Below, in pieces: positions 8,173 through 17,220 of a DNA stretch of 64,000 bases. Each line of letters opens with the position of its first letter. Position 1 is the first letter of the stretch. The position numbers and the translations under genes were made by a program. The notes below the pieces were generated by a model. That model was not told the origin of the DNA and made no database searches. It was given only the letters and a program-made list of their open reading frames with translations. The DNA is taken from NCBI GenBank assembly GCA_963768565.1, contig CAVYIO010000029.1, positions 1 through 64,000 on the forward strand. Reading direction: 5' to 3'. This DNA comes from JABDKH01 sp963768565 (GTDB lineage Bacteria; Bacteroidota; Rhodothermia; Rhodothermales; JABDKH01).

Positions 8173-10020
8173 TCAACGGGCAGACTGCTTCGAGTCCAGG
8201 GCCCGAACTATGATTCCCCACGCCGACGGATCCGCCGGGGCATCATCTCCAAAATCCCCGAACGCATGGGAGAAGTCGGTCTTGAACCGGACGACGTACG
8301 TACCGGGCTGGAGTTCGATCACTCCGTCGAACTTCCGATTCCTGTCGTCGCCACCTGCCGGCGCCGTATCCGTATAGTTCATTTCCCAGACTGCGCTCCC
8401 GTCAGAGGTCTCGAGCCAGCCGTAGTCGTACCGACCGTTCATCGAAATCTCACCGACGGATACCACCCGCAGACGCGTCGTCTTGTCAATGGTGAATGCG
8501 TGCTTCACCTCCTGCTCATTGCCGAGACCCCGGGCATCAAGCAACACGGTGCCGATGGCAGGACCCTGCCCCGGTGAAACTGGCGGCGTAGGAGCCATCA
8601 TCTTGGCGGGTCCGGTATCTGCTTTGGACTCGATGACCCGTATGCTTTCGGAGCCACCAAATGGAAACATCGCGACGCCCCATCTGTCGGGGTGATCCGG
8701 GATCCCGTTTGACCATGTTCCGAACGCATGTGAGTCGTCCGTCTGATAGTAGAGCGAATAGGTACCGGGCACGAGCCTGACGAACGCCGTCTCCTCGCGA
8801 TTTCCCTTATGACCCCCACCTGGATACGATGCCGCCCAGCTCATCTCCCACACCTTCTCATCATTGGAATCGTTCCGCAGCCACCCGTAATCATACAGGT
8901 TTCCGCTGCGCCTCAATTCCCCCGCAGCGTGCATCACGACTCCTATCGTGTCGGAAACGACAAACTGCAGCTGTCTATGCTCATCATTGCCGACTCCGCT
9001 GATGCGCACCATCGGCGTCGCACTTTTCCACGCATCAAAGGCGGCAATCGAGGTTGCGTCGGCGTCATCGTTCAGATAAAGCGTCAAACCCCAGCCGGAC
9101 GGATCGAAGGGTGGATTGGCGATCCAGTCATCATACGCGTGGGCGCCGTCCGTCTTGAATACCGCTCGATAGAGTCCGGGCTCCAGGCTTAGCGCCTGCC
9201 GGCTCTGCCGATTCTCCGCCATCCCGCCAGCGGCTTCCGAGTTCGCCTCGTTAAGCTCCCACACCCGGTCTCCCGAAAACGCTTCCTCAATCCAGCCATA
9301 GTCGCATTCGTTGCGTCGGCAAATCTCGCCGATGGAGTAAAGGCGTAGCGACAAATCATCGGAGACCTGGAATACCAGTTCCGATTTCGCCTGATTGCCG
9401 AGTGGACCCGTACTCCAGAATACTCGCTCTTCAAGAGGCACGGAGCTCGCGTCATCTTCCGTCACGGCAACGAAGCGTGTACTCCCTTCTTCCAAACCCG
9501 ACGTCAGTATGAAGCTCCACTCTGCCACGTCGGCCGTCCAGTGCGTCCCCAGGAGCGACTTGAACAGGTTGCCGGCTTCCCTTGACGACCGTGTGTTTCC
9601 GTACGTGGTGAAGTACACATCGTACGCACCGGGACCGAGCGTAACGGTTGCCGTACTTCGCGCAAGCGTGGTCTTCTCGATCTGGACGTTGGTCGGCTCC
9701 ATCTTCCACACGACGTTCCTGCTGGATCGATCCAGGATCCACGGATAGGCGGCCAGCGCCGGCACGGGCCGGGACGGATCAAACTTCTCCTCGATCGAAC
9801 CCGTTGCCTCCACAACAAAAGGCTCTGCGCTGTCCAGACTGAAGGACGCGTGCTCCAGTTTTGCAACCGCCTTCGCGACCCCGAGCGGCGAGGAATCGAA
9901 GTTGGACATCACTACGAGCCCGTCCGGAGAGCCCGGGCCTATCATGACGCGCGCTACCAGTCCGATCGTCAATGCCGCCAGGACGATCAACTGGAAACGA
10001 ACCACCTTTTTGTTCCGCAT
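8173..10020 (-). CDS. Membrane-anchored protein with three copies of an unrecognised domain
   Basis: A short basic N-terminus and a hydrophobic helix (about residues 8-28) anchor or export the product. Three copies of a domain of about 110 residues follow, near 206-315, 342-452 and 498-606. Each copy has a start like GxGN, a β-rich stretch, GE, then YDYGWL (CDYGWI in copy one), VWEM/VWEL, a GG plus NR pair, LxPGxY, F/YxTDxxHA and PxxWG. A weaker partial copy (WILDRSS, VVWKM, LGPGAYDVYFTTYG) lies around 93-141. I do not recognise the family. The PGxY and β-strand pattern suggests extracytoplasmic β-sandwich folds, perhaps binding cell-surface or stress ligands. It heads a likely operon with prmA and ppx. 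Confidence 0.8.
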   Translation of the reverse strand: MRNKKVVRFQLIVLAALTIGLVARVMIGPGSPDGLVVMSNFDSSPLGVAKAVAKLEHASFSLDSAEPFVVEATGSIEEKFDPSRPVPALAAYPWILDRSSRNVVWKMEPTNVQIEKTTLARSTATVTLGPGAYDVYFTTYGNTRSSREAGNLFKSLLGTHWTADVAEWSFILTSGLEEGSTRFVAVTEDDASSVPLEERVFWSTGPLGNQAKSELVFQVSDDLSLRLYSIGEICRRNECDYGWIEEAFSGDRVWELNEANSEAAGGMAENRQSRQALSLEPGLYRAVFKTDGAHAYDDWIANPPFDPSGWGLTLYLNDDADATSIAAFDAWKSATPMVRISGVGNDEHRQLQFVVSDTIGVVMHAAGELRRSGNLYDYGWLRNDSNDEKVWEMSWAASYPGGGHKGNREETAFVRLVPGTYSLYYQTDDSHAFGTWSNGIPDHPDRWGVAMFPFGGSESIRVIESKADTGPAKMMAPTPPVSPGQGPAIGTVLLDARGLGNEQEVKHAFTIDKTTRLRVVSVGEISMNGRYDYGWLETSDGSAVWEMNYTDTAPAGGDDRNRKFDGVIELQPGTYVVRFKTDFSHAFGDFGDDAPADPSAWGIIVRALDSKQSAR

Positions 10021-10270
10021 AGTGAGCCTGTTCTGATTCGGGCTTGCGTGTACGGTCGTAAGTGTGCAAAGTTACTCTCCTCCCGTTCCGCGATCCTGGA
10101 AGGAAGATCAGGCCGACAATCGCAACGAGGCTTCAAAATCTGCGTAAGTCGGAGTTCGCGCGGATGCAAGACGACCGCGCGAGGGTTATGTTTATGGTTT
10201 GCGCGGCCATTGGATGCGTGCGGGGGAATACTCGCATGGATCTACCGCCGCAGTGAGAGAAAACCCGATA

Positions 10271-12505
10271 ATGGAAGGTTCCGTCCGCCACTCACCCATT
10301 GGTAGCCTACCCTTCTTTGGTGCTACCGGACCAGCACGTGACTGGCTGCTGGCAGCCGTGGCGACCGTCGCGATCGCACTCGGCGCGGGCTACCATGTGC
10401 TGACGCTTCAGCATGCGGCACCGGCGGGCATGGTCGGGAAGTTCGTGTACGAACTCGTCGTTCTGTTCGGCTACCTGATCGTCTACTTGTTCCTCTCGGA
10501 ACGCTTTCGCGATCGACCGACATCATCGATCCGAGTGTTCTGGTCACCTCTGATTGCAGGACTCAGCTTCCTCGTCGTTCACTACCTGGTCGCGAGTTTT
10601 GGCAGGCCGCCGGACATGCCCGGCCTGACGTCAGCGTCGCTCGGTTTCGAGTATGAAACCGGCCGGCCCCTGGTACCGGCGACGATTCTGAAGATGACCG
10701 TGCTCAGTCTGGGCGGTGCGGTCTTCTCGTTCATCCTGCTTCTCCGATTTCGCGACCTGGTGCTCGTCAAACGTACTCGATCCAGTCAGCGAAACTGGTA
10801 CCTGATGCTCGGACTCATGGTGTTCGCTTCCGCACTGACGTTCGGCAAATCGCCGGAGTCCGAGCCGACGGCATGGCAGCGCCTGGCCATTATACCCGCC
10901 GTCGGTTTCATGGTGGTCAACTCGCTCCGGCTGTCGTGGATCGTCTTCATGAGGTTCTCCGAGAAGATCATATGTATCGGGATGGCCTTCATCCTGATTT
11001 TGTTGCTGTCCGGTATCGGCATTATGGAGGACAGTGTGGCGGCAGACGCCCTGGACATACCGTCGAGCTACACGTTCATCAAGCACTACAGCTATCCGCT
11101 GTCTCAGTTCGTCACGCTATCGATCATCTTCGGAATTCTGTACACCGCGACGGCGCTCCTCTCGCTCTTCTTTCATCTCCCTACAACGAGTGATTTCCAG
11201 CAGAGGGCGGGCGAGCTGGCCGCCATGCATTCGTTCACCCATCTCGTTGGCCAGGTGATGGAGCCGGACAAGCTCTACTCCTCAATCGTGATGTCGCCAC
11301 TGGAGGCCGGCGCCGCGAGTGCATCATGGCTTGCGATTCCGGACCGTTCGTCTCCGTCGCTCGCTCCCATGGTTGTGGCTGTGGGAGGTATGACGACAGA
11401 TCAGGTTCTGTCGTCGGTCGACGTCAAGGCGATCTTCGACGAGGTGAAGGAATCAGGTGCCGATGTTTTGCTGGAACAGGCGCCGGCGGACCACCGCGTA
11501 CGGCTCAAACCCGGCGAGGGAATCGGAAGTCTCCTGGCCGTGCCGCTTCTGGCTCGCGACGAAGTCCTTGGCGCTCTGTTCGTCACCAAGGAGGTCAGTC
11601 AGGGGTTTGAGCGGGATGATGTCGACGCGATCGGTGTTTTTGCAGCTCAGGCTGCGCTCGCGATCGACAACGCACGTCTGTTCGAGGAGCGAATCGATCG
11701 TGAACGCCTCTCTCGCGAACTTGCTATCGCTCGTGAGGTCCAGCGCAAGCTGCTTCCGCAAATTCTGCCCGCGATGGCCGGGCTATCAATCGCCGCCAAC
11801 AGCGTCCCGGCACAGGAAGTGGGCGGAGACTACTACGACTTCCTCAAACTGGATGAAGACAGACTTGCCTTTATCATAGCCGACGTGTCCGGCAAGGGAA
11901 CGTCTGCAGCGTTCTACATGGCCGAAATGCAGGGGATCTTCCGTTCTCTGAGCCGTATCAGTACATCGCCAGTCGACTTCCTGATGAATGCGAACGTCGC
12001 CCTCTCGGCCACTCTTGAACGAAACGTGTTCGTCTCTGTGATCTACGGTGTTGTCGACGTGGCTGCTGAGACCCTGACGATGGCCCGGGCAGGCCACTGC
12101 CCTGCTGCCAGAATCGGCATTGACGGAAGGGCGCGACTTCTCAGATCGAACGGGATGGGGCTCGGATTGGATACGAGCCCTCTATTCTCGGAAACACTCT
12201 CGGAAGAGATGATCAACCTGCAGCCTGGCGACGTGTTTGCTCTATACACCGACGGCGTCGTCGAAAGTCGTAATCCTGCCGGCGCGGAGTACGGCTACGA
12301 CCGGCTGTTGTCAATTCTGTGCAACAATCGACACGAAGAGGCCAGCGATCTTCACGCCGTGTTGTTCAGAGATCTCGACTCTTTTGTCGGGAAAGCTGAA
12401 TATGATGACGATACAACCCTGGTAGTTCTAAAATGGCACGGCATCGAGGTCAGTAAAATCGCCTCTTCGCCGGCGTTTGCGACCACAGAGCTTCCCGAAG
12501 CATGA
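10271..12505 (+). CDS. Multi-pass membrane SpoIIE-type (PP2C) phosphatase with GAF-like domain
   Basis: About eight hydrophobic helices fill residues 20-300. Next comes a GAF-like sensor region (VGQVMEPDKLYSSI, then IGSLLAVPLLARDEVLGALF), a linker helix (ELAIAREVQRKLLPQ) and a PPM/SpoIIE phosphatase domain with EVGGDYYD, DVSGKGTSAA, ARAGHCPA, YTDGVVE and DDDTTLVVLK, which together supply the metal-binding acidic residues. Such RsbU/RsbP-like enzymes dephosphorylate a STAS antagonist and so free or capture an anti-sigma kinase; both partner genes follow directly. I chose ATG 10271 because the translation upstream (to 10199) is not family-like and GAGA precedes 10271. The membrane part differs from soluble RsbU and suggests an envelope or redox signal. 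Confidence 0.9.
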   Translation: MEGSVRHSPIGSLPFFGATGPARDWLLAAVATVAIALGAGYHVLTLQHAAPAGMVGKFVYELVVLFGYLIVYLFLSERFRDRPTSSIRVFWSPLIAGLSFLVVHYLVASFGRPPDMPGLTSASLGFEYETGRPLVPATILKMTVLSLGGAVFSFILLLRFRDLVLVKRTRSSQRNWYLMLGLMVFASALTFGKSPESEPTAWQRLAIIPAVGFMVVNSLRLSWIVFMRFSEKIICIGMAFILILLLSGIGIMEDSVAADALDIPSSYTFIKHYSYPLSQFVTLSIIFGILYTATALLSLFFHLPTTSDFQQRAGELAAMHSFTHLVGQVMEPDKLYSSIVMSPLEAGAASASWLAIPDRSSPSLAPMVVAVGGMTTDQVLSSVDVKAIFDEVKESGADVLLEQAPADHRVRLKPGEGIGSLLAVPLLARDEVLGALFVTKEVSQGFERDDVDAIGVFAAQAALAIDNARLFEERIDRERLSRELAIAREVQRKLLPQILPAMAGLSIAANSVPAQEVGGDYYDFLKLDEDRLAFIIADVSGKGTSAAFYMAEMQGIFRSLSRISTSPVDFLMNANVALSATLERNVFVSVIYGVVDVAAETLTMARAGHCPAARIGIDGRARLLRSNGMGLGLDTSPLFSETLSEEMINLQPGDVFALYTDGVVESRNPAGAEYGYDRLLSILCNNRHEEASDLHAVLFRDLDSFVGKAEYDDDTTLVVLKWHGIEVSKIASSPAFATTELPEA

Positions 12506-12566
12506 TCCATTTTCCGTAATTTTGGCCGACCGGGCTAACCACGGCAACACAATCAATCGAATACCC

Positions 12567-12923
12567 ATGAGCAATTTCTCTGTCGGCTTCCGTACCAACG
12601 GCTCTATACAGATTCTCGAGCTGAATGGAGAGCTGGATGCGCACACCGCATCCGAGCTGGAGGCCGCGATTCAGAAATGCCGAGACGCAAGCAACCATAG
12701 CATTGTGGTCAATGGCAAGAATCTGCAGTATATCTCGAGCGCCGGGCTTGGCGTCTTTATGGCGTACATCGAGGAATTGCGAGAACAGGGTGGCGACATC
12801 AAAATCGCCGCGCTTCAACCACGCGTGTACAACGTGTTTGATCTCCTCGGCTTCCCGATGCTCTTTGACATCGTCGAATCGGAGGAAGACGCGATTTCCA
12901 AGTTCCAGTCAAACGGCGGCTAG
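12567..12923 (+). CDS. STAS-domain anti-sigma factor antagonist
   Basis: This 118-residue protein is a single STAS domain: ILELNGELDAHTASELEAAI, then NGKNLQYISSAGLGVFMAY. The serine in the ISSAGL turn is the position that the partner kinase phosphorylates in SpoIIAA/RsbV proteins. Unphosphorylated protein would bind the anti-sigma kinase encoded next. ATG 12567 is chosen because residues upstream in the frame (from 12477) do not fit the family. It is in the order phosphatase, antagonist, kinase with short gaps, a compact partner-switching operon. Confidence 0.92.
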   Translation: MSNFSVGFRTNGSIQILELNGELDAHTASELEAAIQKCRDASNHSIVVNGKNLQYISSAGLGVFMAYIEELREQGGDIKIAALQPRVYNVFDLLGFPMLFDIVESEEDAISKFQSNGG

Positions 12924-12937
12924 CGCACACCAGCCCC

Positions 12938-13354
12938 GTGTCTCGATCAATACATACGTTGACTATTCCGAGCTCGACGCGCTTTCTGGAGGATGTGCGT
13001 CGGTTTGTGGAGCAACATGCCCTTGAGGCCGACTTCGCCGCCAAGGACGTCGGTGAACTCAAGATCGCCGTAGACGAGGCATGTGCCAACGTCATCGAGC
13101 ATGCCTACAAAGGGGATGACTCACACAATATCGATGTCGATGTCATCGTCCGACCAGACCGCTTCACCGTTCGGATCAGAGATGAAGGCGAGTCGTTCTC
13201 CCAGAACCAGTACCAGGAACCCGACATCTTCGATTTCGCGCGGCAGGGAAAGGCCGGAGGCTTCGGCGTGCAGATCATGCGGCGCCTGATGGATCACGTC
13301 GAGTATCGCGCGAAAGGCAGGTGCAACGAGTGCAGCCTGACCAAGTACCGGTAG
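12938..13354 (+). CDS. Anti-sigma factor serine kinase (RsbW/SpoIIAB-like ATPase)
   Basis: The 138 residues form one HATPase_c_2 domain: N-box KIAVDEACANVIEHAY, G1 box RIRDEGESF and a G2-like GGFGVQIMRRLMD. This is the kinase fold that phosphorylates the STAS antagonist and sequesters a target. The start is GTG 12938, 14 bp after the antagonist stop. No sigma factor gene is present nearby, so the controlled target is encoded elsewhere or is not a sigma factor. A target such as c-di-GMP or exopolysaccharide machinery is also known for such modules; I cannot choose. Confidence 0.9.
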   Translation: MSRSIHTLTIPSSTRFLEDVRRFVEQHALEADFAAKDVGELKIAVDEACANVIEHAYKGDDSHNIDVDVIVRPDRFTVRIRDEGESFSQNQYQEPDIFDFARQGKAGGFGVQIMRRLMDHVEYRAKGRCNECSLTKYR

Positions 13355-13361
13355 TCACACG

Positions 13362-14093
13362 TCAGACGGCCTGCCCGTGGTAGATCGTGACGATGCCGAA
13401 CGTCATCGGACGACTACGAACTTCTGAAAACCCCGCCCTTTCAACGATCCCTGTCATCTCCGCTCCATCGGGGAACGCGGCAACGGACTCGGGCAAATAG
13501 GTATACGCCCCTTCATCTTTGGACACGACCCGTCCCACGTGCGGCAGCACGAATCTGGAATACACCCCATACAGTTGCTTGATCGGAAACGTCCGGGGCT
13601 GGCTGAATTCCAGAATCACCACCTTCCCGCCCGGCTTGAGGACTCTCGACATCTCCGACAGACCCCGTCCCAGGTTCTCAAAATTCCGCACACCGAACGC
13701 CACCGTCACGGCGTCGAATTCGTCGTCGCCGAACGGAAGGTTCTCCGCATCCGCCGGCTGAAGCGTAATGACGTCCTGCGCTCCGGCCGCGTCGATCTTC
13801 GTTTGTCCGACCGCGAGCATTTCTTCGGCAATATCCACACCGATGATCTGTTCCGGGTTGAGCGAAAGTGACTCGATCGCCAGGTCGGCCGTGCCGGTAG
13901 CTACGTCCAGAATCCGGCGCAGCGGGGACGGATGCCGCTTCAGAATGCGGACAACCTCCTTTCGCCAGAGACGATCGATACCCAGGCTGAGAACGCGGTT
14001 GAGCAGATCGTAGCGCGGCGCGATGTTATCGAACATCCGACCTACGTGCTCTTTCTTTCCTGCTACTTCGCCGATCGGCGGGGCGCTGGGCAT
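13362..14093 (-). CDS. ubiE: Demethylmenaquinone methyltransferase (UbiE/MenG)
   Basis: Class I SAM methyltransferase with the UbiE signatures MFDNIAPRYDLLNRVLSLGID at the N-terminus, motif I LDVATGTADLA, VGVDIAEEML and AFGVRNFENLGRGLSEMSRVLKPGG. It carries out the final C-methylation of menaquinone, expected in this group. The open frame continues upstream inside pfkA, but ATG 14093 begins the family-like sequence (MPSAPPIGEV) and lies 16 bp after the pfkA stop. It is the last gene of the minus-strand set aat, DUF1460, pfkA, ubiE and is convergent with the anti-sigma kinase. Confidence 0.95.
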   Translation of the reverse strand: MPSAPPIGEVAGKKEHVGRMFDNIAPRYDLLNRVLSLGIDRLWRKEVVRILKRHPSPLRRILDVATGTADLAIESLSLNPEQIIGVDIAEEMLAVGQTKIDAAGAQDVITLQPADAENLPFGDDEFDAVTVAFGVRNFENLGRGLSEMSRVLKPGGKVVILEFSQPRTFPIKQLYGVYSRFVLPHVGRVVSKDEGAYTYLPESVAAFPDGAEMTGIVERAGFSEVRSRPMTFGIVTIYHGQAV

Positions 14094-14109
14094 ATAGTTC
14101 GTGTTTGGA

Positions 14110-15093
14110 TCAGCTGAGAAGCTTGGCCAGTTGAAGAAGGTCGTAGTCGATATCCTTCTTCCGACTCCACACGTTACGCATGGGCGTGAATTTGATCTCC
14201 TGATCAACGATTCCCACCATGACGTCGGTGTAGCCATCGACCAGCGCGCGGACCGCCGCGACTCCAAGGCGGCTTGCCAGCACACGATCCCGAGCAGATG
14301 GTGAACCGCCCCTCTGCGTGTGCCCCAGAATGCAGACCCGGAGATCGATGTGCGAGAACAGTGGATCGCGCCGCAACTCCTCGGCAATGACCTGCGCTCC
14401 ACCCATCTCGTCACCTTCCGCGACAACCACGATAGACGAGCGCGCGTGGCCCGTCATAACAGACTGGATCTTGGTCCGTATCTCATCCATGTCTGACAGC
14501 GTTTCCGGGAGCAGAACCATTTCGGCACCGCCTCCGACAGCCGCGTTCAGGGCGATAAAGCCTGCATCCCGGCCCATGACTTCCACCAGGAACAGCCGGT
14601 CGTGAGCATCCGCCGTATCCCGGATCTTGTCAATATTCTCGATGGCCGTGTTGAGCGCCGTGTCGTACCCGATCGTTTCGTCTGTACCGAACAGATCGTT
14701 ATCGATGGTGCCGGGACAGCCGACGACACGAATGCCGTGTTCCTGGTTCAACAGGGCCGCACCCTGCAGCGTCCCATCGCCTCCGATCGCCACGAGGGCA
14801 TCAATAGCTGAATCTGCCAGATGCCCGGCCGCCGCCGTACGTCCCTCCGGGGTCCTGAACTCCGGCGAACGAGCACTCTTGAGAATGGTGCCCCCCTTCT
14901 GCAGGATGTTTGACACCGACTGCGAGTCCATCTCCACAAAGTCGCCGTCGATCATGCCGGCGTAACCCCGGCGAATACCGTACGGCTCGATGTCATGTTC
15001 GATGAGCGCACGAACCGCCGCACGAACGCACGCATTCATTCCGGGGGCGTCGCCACCACTCGTAAATACACCGACACGTCTTAACTCTTGCAT
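14110..15093 (-). CDS. pfkA: ATP-dependent 6-phosphofructokinase
   Basis: Full-length (327 residues) PfkA. It shows TSGGDAPGMN at the nucleotide site, IGGDGTLQGA, where GGDGT marks the ATP-dependent rather than the pyrophosphate type, the catalytic PGTIDND, EVMGRDAGFIAL and LGHTQRGGSPSARDR. It commits fructose-6-phosphate to glycolysis in the cytosol. The pyruvate kinase gene is in the same window at 61-63 kb, so both irreversible glycolytic steps are present. Confidence 0.96.
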   Translation of the reverse strand: MQELRRVGVFTSGGDAPGMNACVRAAVRALIEHDIEPYGIRRGYAGMIDGDFVEMDSQSVSNILQKGGTILKSARSPEFRTPEGRTAAAGHLADSAIDALVAIGGDGTLQGAALLNQEHGIRVVGCPGTIDNDLFGTDETIGYDTALNTAIENIDKIRDTADAHDRLFLVEVMGRDAGFIALNAAVGGGAEMVLLPETLSDMDEIRTKIQSVMTGHARSSIVVVAEGDEMGGAQVIAEELRRDPLFSHIDLRVCILGHTQRGGSPSARDRVLASRLGVAAVRALVDGYTDVMVGIVDQEIKFTPMRNVWSRKKDIDYDLLQLAKLLS

Positions 15094-15104
15094 TTGCGCA
15101 CGGT

Positions 15105-16001
15105 CTAAAGGGGTCTGACAACGACAATGCCGATCTGGATCTCGATGTTCTCCACGTACCGTTGAAGATCGGGCGAAACCATCACGCCGCCCGACGTCGA
15201 AGCATGCAGGAAACCCACCGAATCCCCATCCCTGTAAACGAGACCGGAGTGAGAAACGTCCAGCCCCTCGATACTCGTTGCGGTGGCAATAATGTCACCA
15301 GCCTCGAGACGGTCGTAGACCTCGCGAATGCGCCCCTGCGGAATATAGAACAGCTTCAGATTCGCGAGAGACGACTCCATATCGACGATGCCCGCATAGA
15401 GGCTGTCGTCGTCCGAAAATCTCGGATAACTGCCGCGATGAGTACTCATGAAATCCAATCGCTTCTCGATCTCGTCTCCCCCCAACTCAGCCGTGATGTT
15501 CCGGACTGTACCTCTGCGCTCGTTATCGAGAATCCACTCGGAGAAATAGTGCAGACGGCTGCAGTACCCGTCCTGAACTCCTGAGCGGTATCTCAACGAT
15601 CGGAGGTTGTCGAGATAGCCACTGTATGTGTAGTCCTGGTCGCGGATGCTGCGCGCGGCAGCGACGGCCGTCTCCACCAGGAGGACACAGTCGAACGTTT
15701 CGAACGACGCCACGAGCGTCTCGACAGGCGAACGATCGAGCAGGCCCGCCTCGTATGGAGCACCCACAAAATGGAGTGCAACATTCTGAACGATCCGACC
15801 AATCGGAAGTCGATGCCATTCATCCTGCCTGGCCGCGCTCATCAGCGAGTCAAACGCAGGGTGCGCCTGTTCGGGCACAGCCAGATCTGGACCCGGGTTG
15901 CCTCGCTCACTCCCGGCGCTCCTGTCGCAGCCGGAGAGAACAAGTCCGGCCGCAAGGATGCCGGCCAGCAGCATCGAAGATCCCTTCATCTGATTTACCA
16001 T
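15105..16001 (-). CDS. DUF1460 lipoprotein, putative amidase/cell-wall hydrolase
   Basis: An N-terminal signal peptide ends in a lipobox (AAGLVLSGC), so the protein should be lipid-anchored. The body matches DUF1460, an NlpC/P60-like family: PIGRIVQNVALHFVGAPYEAG, then FDCVLLVETAVA with the likely catalytic Cys, and DVSHSGLV with the likely His. Members are thought to cleave amide bonds in peptidoglycan or related substrates. ATG 16001 (MVNQMKGSS) overlaps the end of aat by 7 bp; ATG 15989 would give a more compact signal peptide. The family assignment is from memory of its motifs. Confidence 0.8.
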   Translation of the reverse strand: MVNQMKGSSMLLAGILAAGLVLSGCDRSAGSERGNPGPDLAVPEQAHPAFDSLMSAARQDEWHRLPIGRIVQNVALHFVGAPYEAGLLDRSPVETLVASFETFDCVLLVETAVAAARSIRDQDYTYSGYLDNLRSLRYRSGVQDGYCSRLHYFSEWILDNERRGTVRNITAELGGDEIEKRLDFMSTHRGSYPRFSDDDSLYAGIVDMESSLANLKLFYIPQGRIREVYDRLEAGDIIATATSIEGLDVSHSGLVYRDGDSVGFLHASTSGGVMVSPDLQRYVENIEIQIGIVVVRPL

Positions 16002-16621
16002 TTGTTCGGATATGGACCCGGCCCGGCGCTCCACGAGGACTGGACCGTGAGGGCAACCGCGAGGAGTTCCAGAAAGTCCACACGATCGACTTCTATTCCA
16101 CCGAATAGAGCCAGGTGAGGCGTAAGGTACTGCGTATCCAGAAGCCGAAAGTTACCCCGCCGCAATCTACTCACGAGATCCACGAGGGCCACCTTCGAGG
16201 CATTGGGGACTTCGTTGTACATGGACTCCCCGAAGAAGGCTCCGCGCAGAGCGACTCCATACAGACCACCGACGAGCGTCCTGCCCTCCCATACCTCGAC
16301 GGAGTGCGCGAAGCCCTGTTCGTGCAAAGCGGTGTACAGCATGATCATCTCGCTCGAGATCCAGGTTTCGGATCGACCCGCGCAGCCGCGTATGACGCTG
16401 TCAAACTCCTGATCCGTCGTCGTTGTGAAACGACCCTCACGCAGCAGGCGACGAACAGATCTCGGCAGGTGGAATTTCTCCAACGGGATGATTGCACGCG
16501 GATCCGGCGAAAGCCAGTAGATCTGGTCCTCTTCATCCGGAAAAAGCATCGGGAAAGCGCCGCTGAGGTAGGCCCGCAGCACGAGTTCCGGAGTTACGAC
16601 CGGATGCATCGGTTCTTCCAC
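15995..16621 (-). CDS. aat: Leucyl/phenylalanyl-tRNA-protein transferase
   Basis: The 208-residue product has the Aat signature from its start: YLSGAFPM, YWLSPDPRAIIPL, the FHLPRSVRRLLR helix, HSVEVWEGRTLVGGLYGVALRGAFFGESM and LLDTQYLTPHLALFGG. The enzyme adds Leu or Phe from aminoacyl-tRNA to N-terminal Arg/Lys, marking proteins for ClpAP under the N-end rule. It is the first gene of the minus-strand group and overlaps the DUF1460 gene. Confidence 0.95.
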   Translation of the reverse strand: MEEPMHPVVTPELVLRAYLSGAFPMLFPDEEDQIYWLSPDPRAIIPLEKFHLPRSVRRLLREGRFTTTTDQEFDSVIRGCAGRSETWISSEMIMLYTALHEQGFAHSVEVWEGRTLVGGLYGVALRGAFFGESMYNEVPNASKVALVDLVSRLRRGNFRLLDTQYLTPHLALFGGIEVDRVDFLELLAVALTVQSSWSAGPGPYPNKW

Positions 16622-16693
16622 GAGACTGCGCTGTTCGTATTATTGGTCAGATCGGCGTACGGATCGGTCTGCTCGACTATCCTGACAAACATA

Positions 16694-17203
16694 ATGAACA
16701 CTGGCTCGCAAAAATTCCGCACGCAGCTTGGCGATATGGTGGCCGAGTTGCTGCTTGACGATGGCAAGGCGACAGTCAACGGGGACTCACTAACGTATTC
16801 GCTGGAGCGACTGTCGGAGCAGCATTATCACCTTCTCCTGGACGGTCGAAGCTACTCCATATTCCTGATTTCCGTTGGCGATAATGCGTTTCGGGTCAGC
16901 GTCAATGGCAAGGCCACCGAAATCGTCGTGAAGAGCGAGCGCGAAATGCTGCTTGAGGCATACGGTCTCGAACACGGCTCTGGAGGAGCGGACAAGTCAA
17001 TTCGCGCGCCTATGCCGGGCCTCGTGTTGAGTACCCTCGTTAAGCCCGGAGATACGATCAAGCGAGGCGAGGGTCTGCTGGTTCTCGAAGCCATGAAAAT
17101 GGAGAACGAGATTCGAGCTGTTACCGACGGGGTCGTGAAGACGGTTCACGTCGAAGCCGGCGACGCGGTCGGCAAGAACACCGTCCTCATTGAACTCGAG
17201 TAG
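16694..17203 (+). CDS. Biotin carboxyl carrier domain protein
   Basis: The C-terminal 75 residues form a biotinyl/lipoyl domain (APMPGLVLSTLVKPGDTIKRGEG) with the biotinylation site EAMKMENE. The first 90 residues resemble the linker region of small carrier subunits of acyl-CoA or pyruvate/oxaloacetate carboxylases. The 169-residue size fits a stand-alone carrier. ATG 16694 is chosen since the frame upstream is antisense to aat. No carboxylase or biotin carboxylase gene is adjacent, so which enzyme it serves is unknown. The SDR gene begins 17 bp downstream. Confidence 0.88.
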   Translation: MNTGSQKFRTQLGDMVAELLLDDGKATVNGDSLTYSLERLSEQHYHLLLDGRSYSIFLISVGDNAFRVSVNGKATEIVVKSEREMLLEAYGLEHGSGGADKSIRAPMPGLVLSTLVKPGDTIKRGEGLLVLEAMKMENEIRAVTDGVVKTVHVEAGDAVGKNTVLIELE

Positions 17204-17220
17204 ACACAACCTGAGGTACC

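Noticed and set aside
14094..14426. N-terminal extension of UbiE by 111 residues
   Set aside because: This part is antisense-free but out of frame within pfkA; ATG 14093 begins the family sequence right after the pfkA stop.
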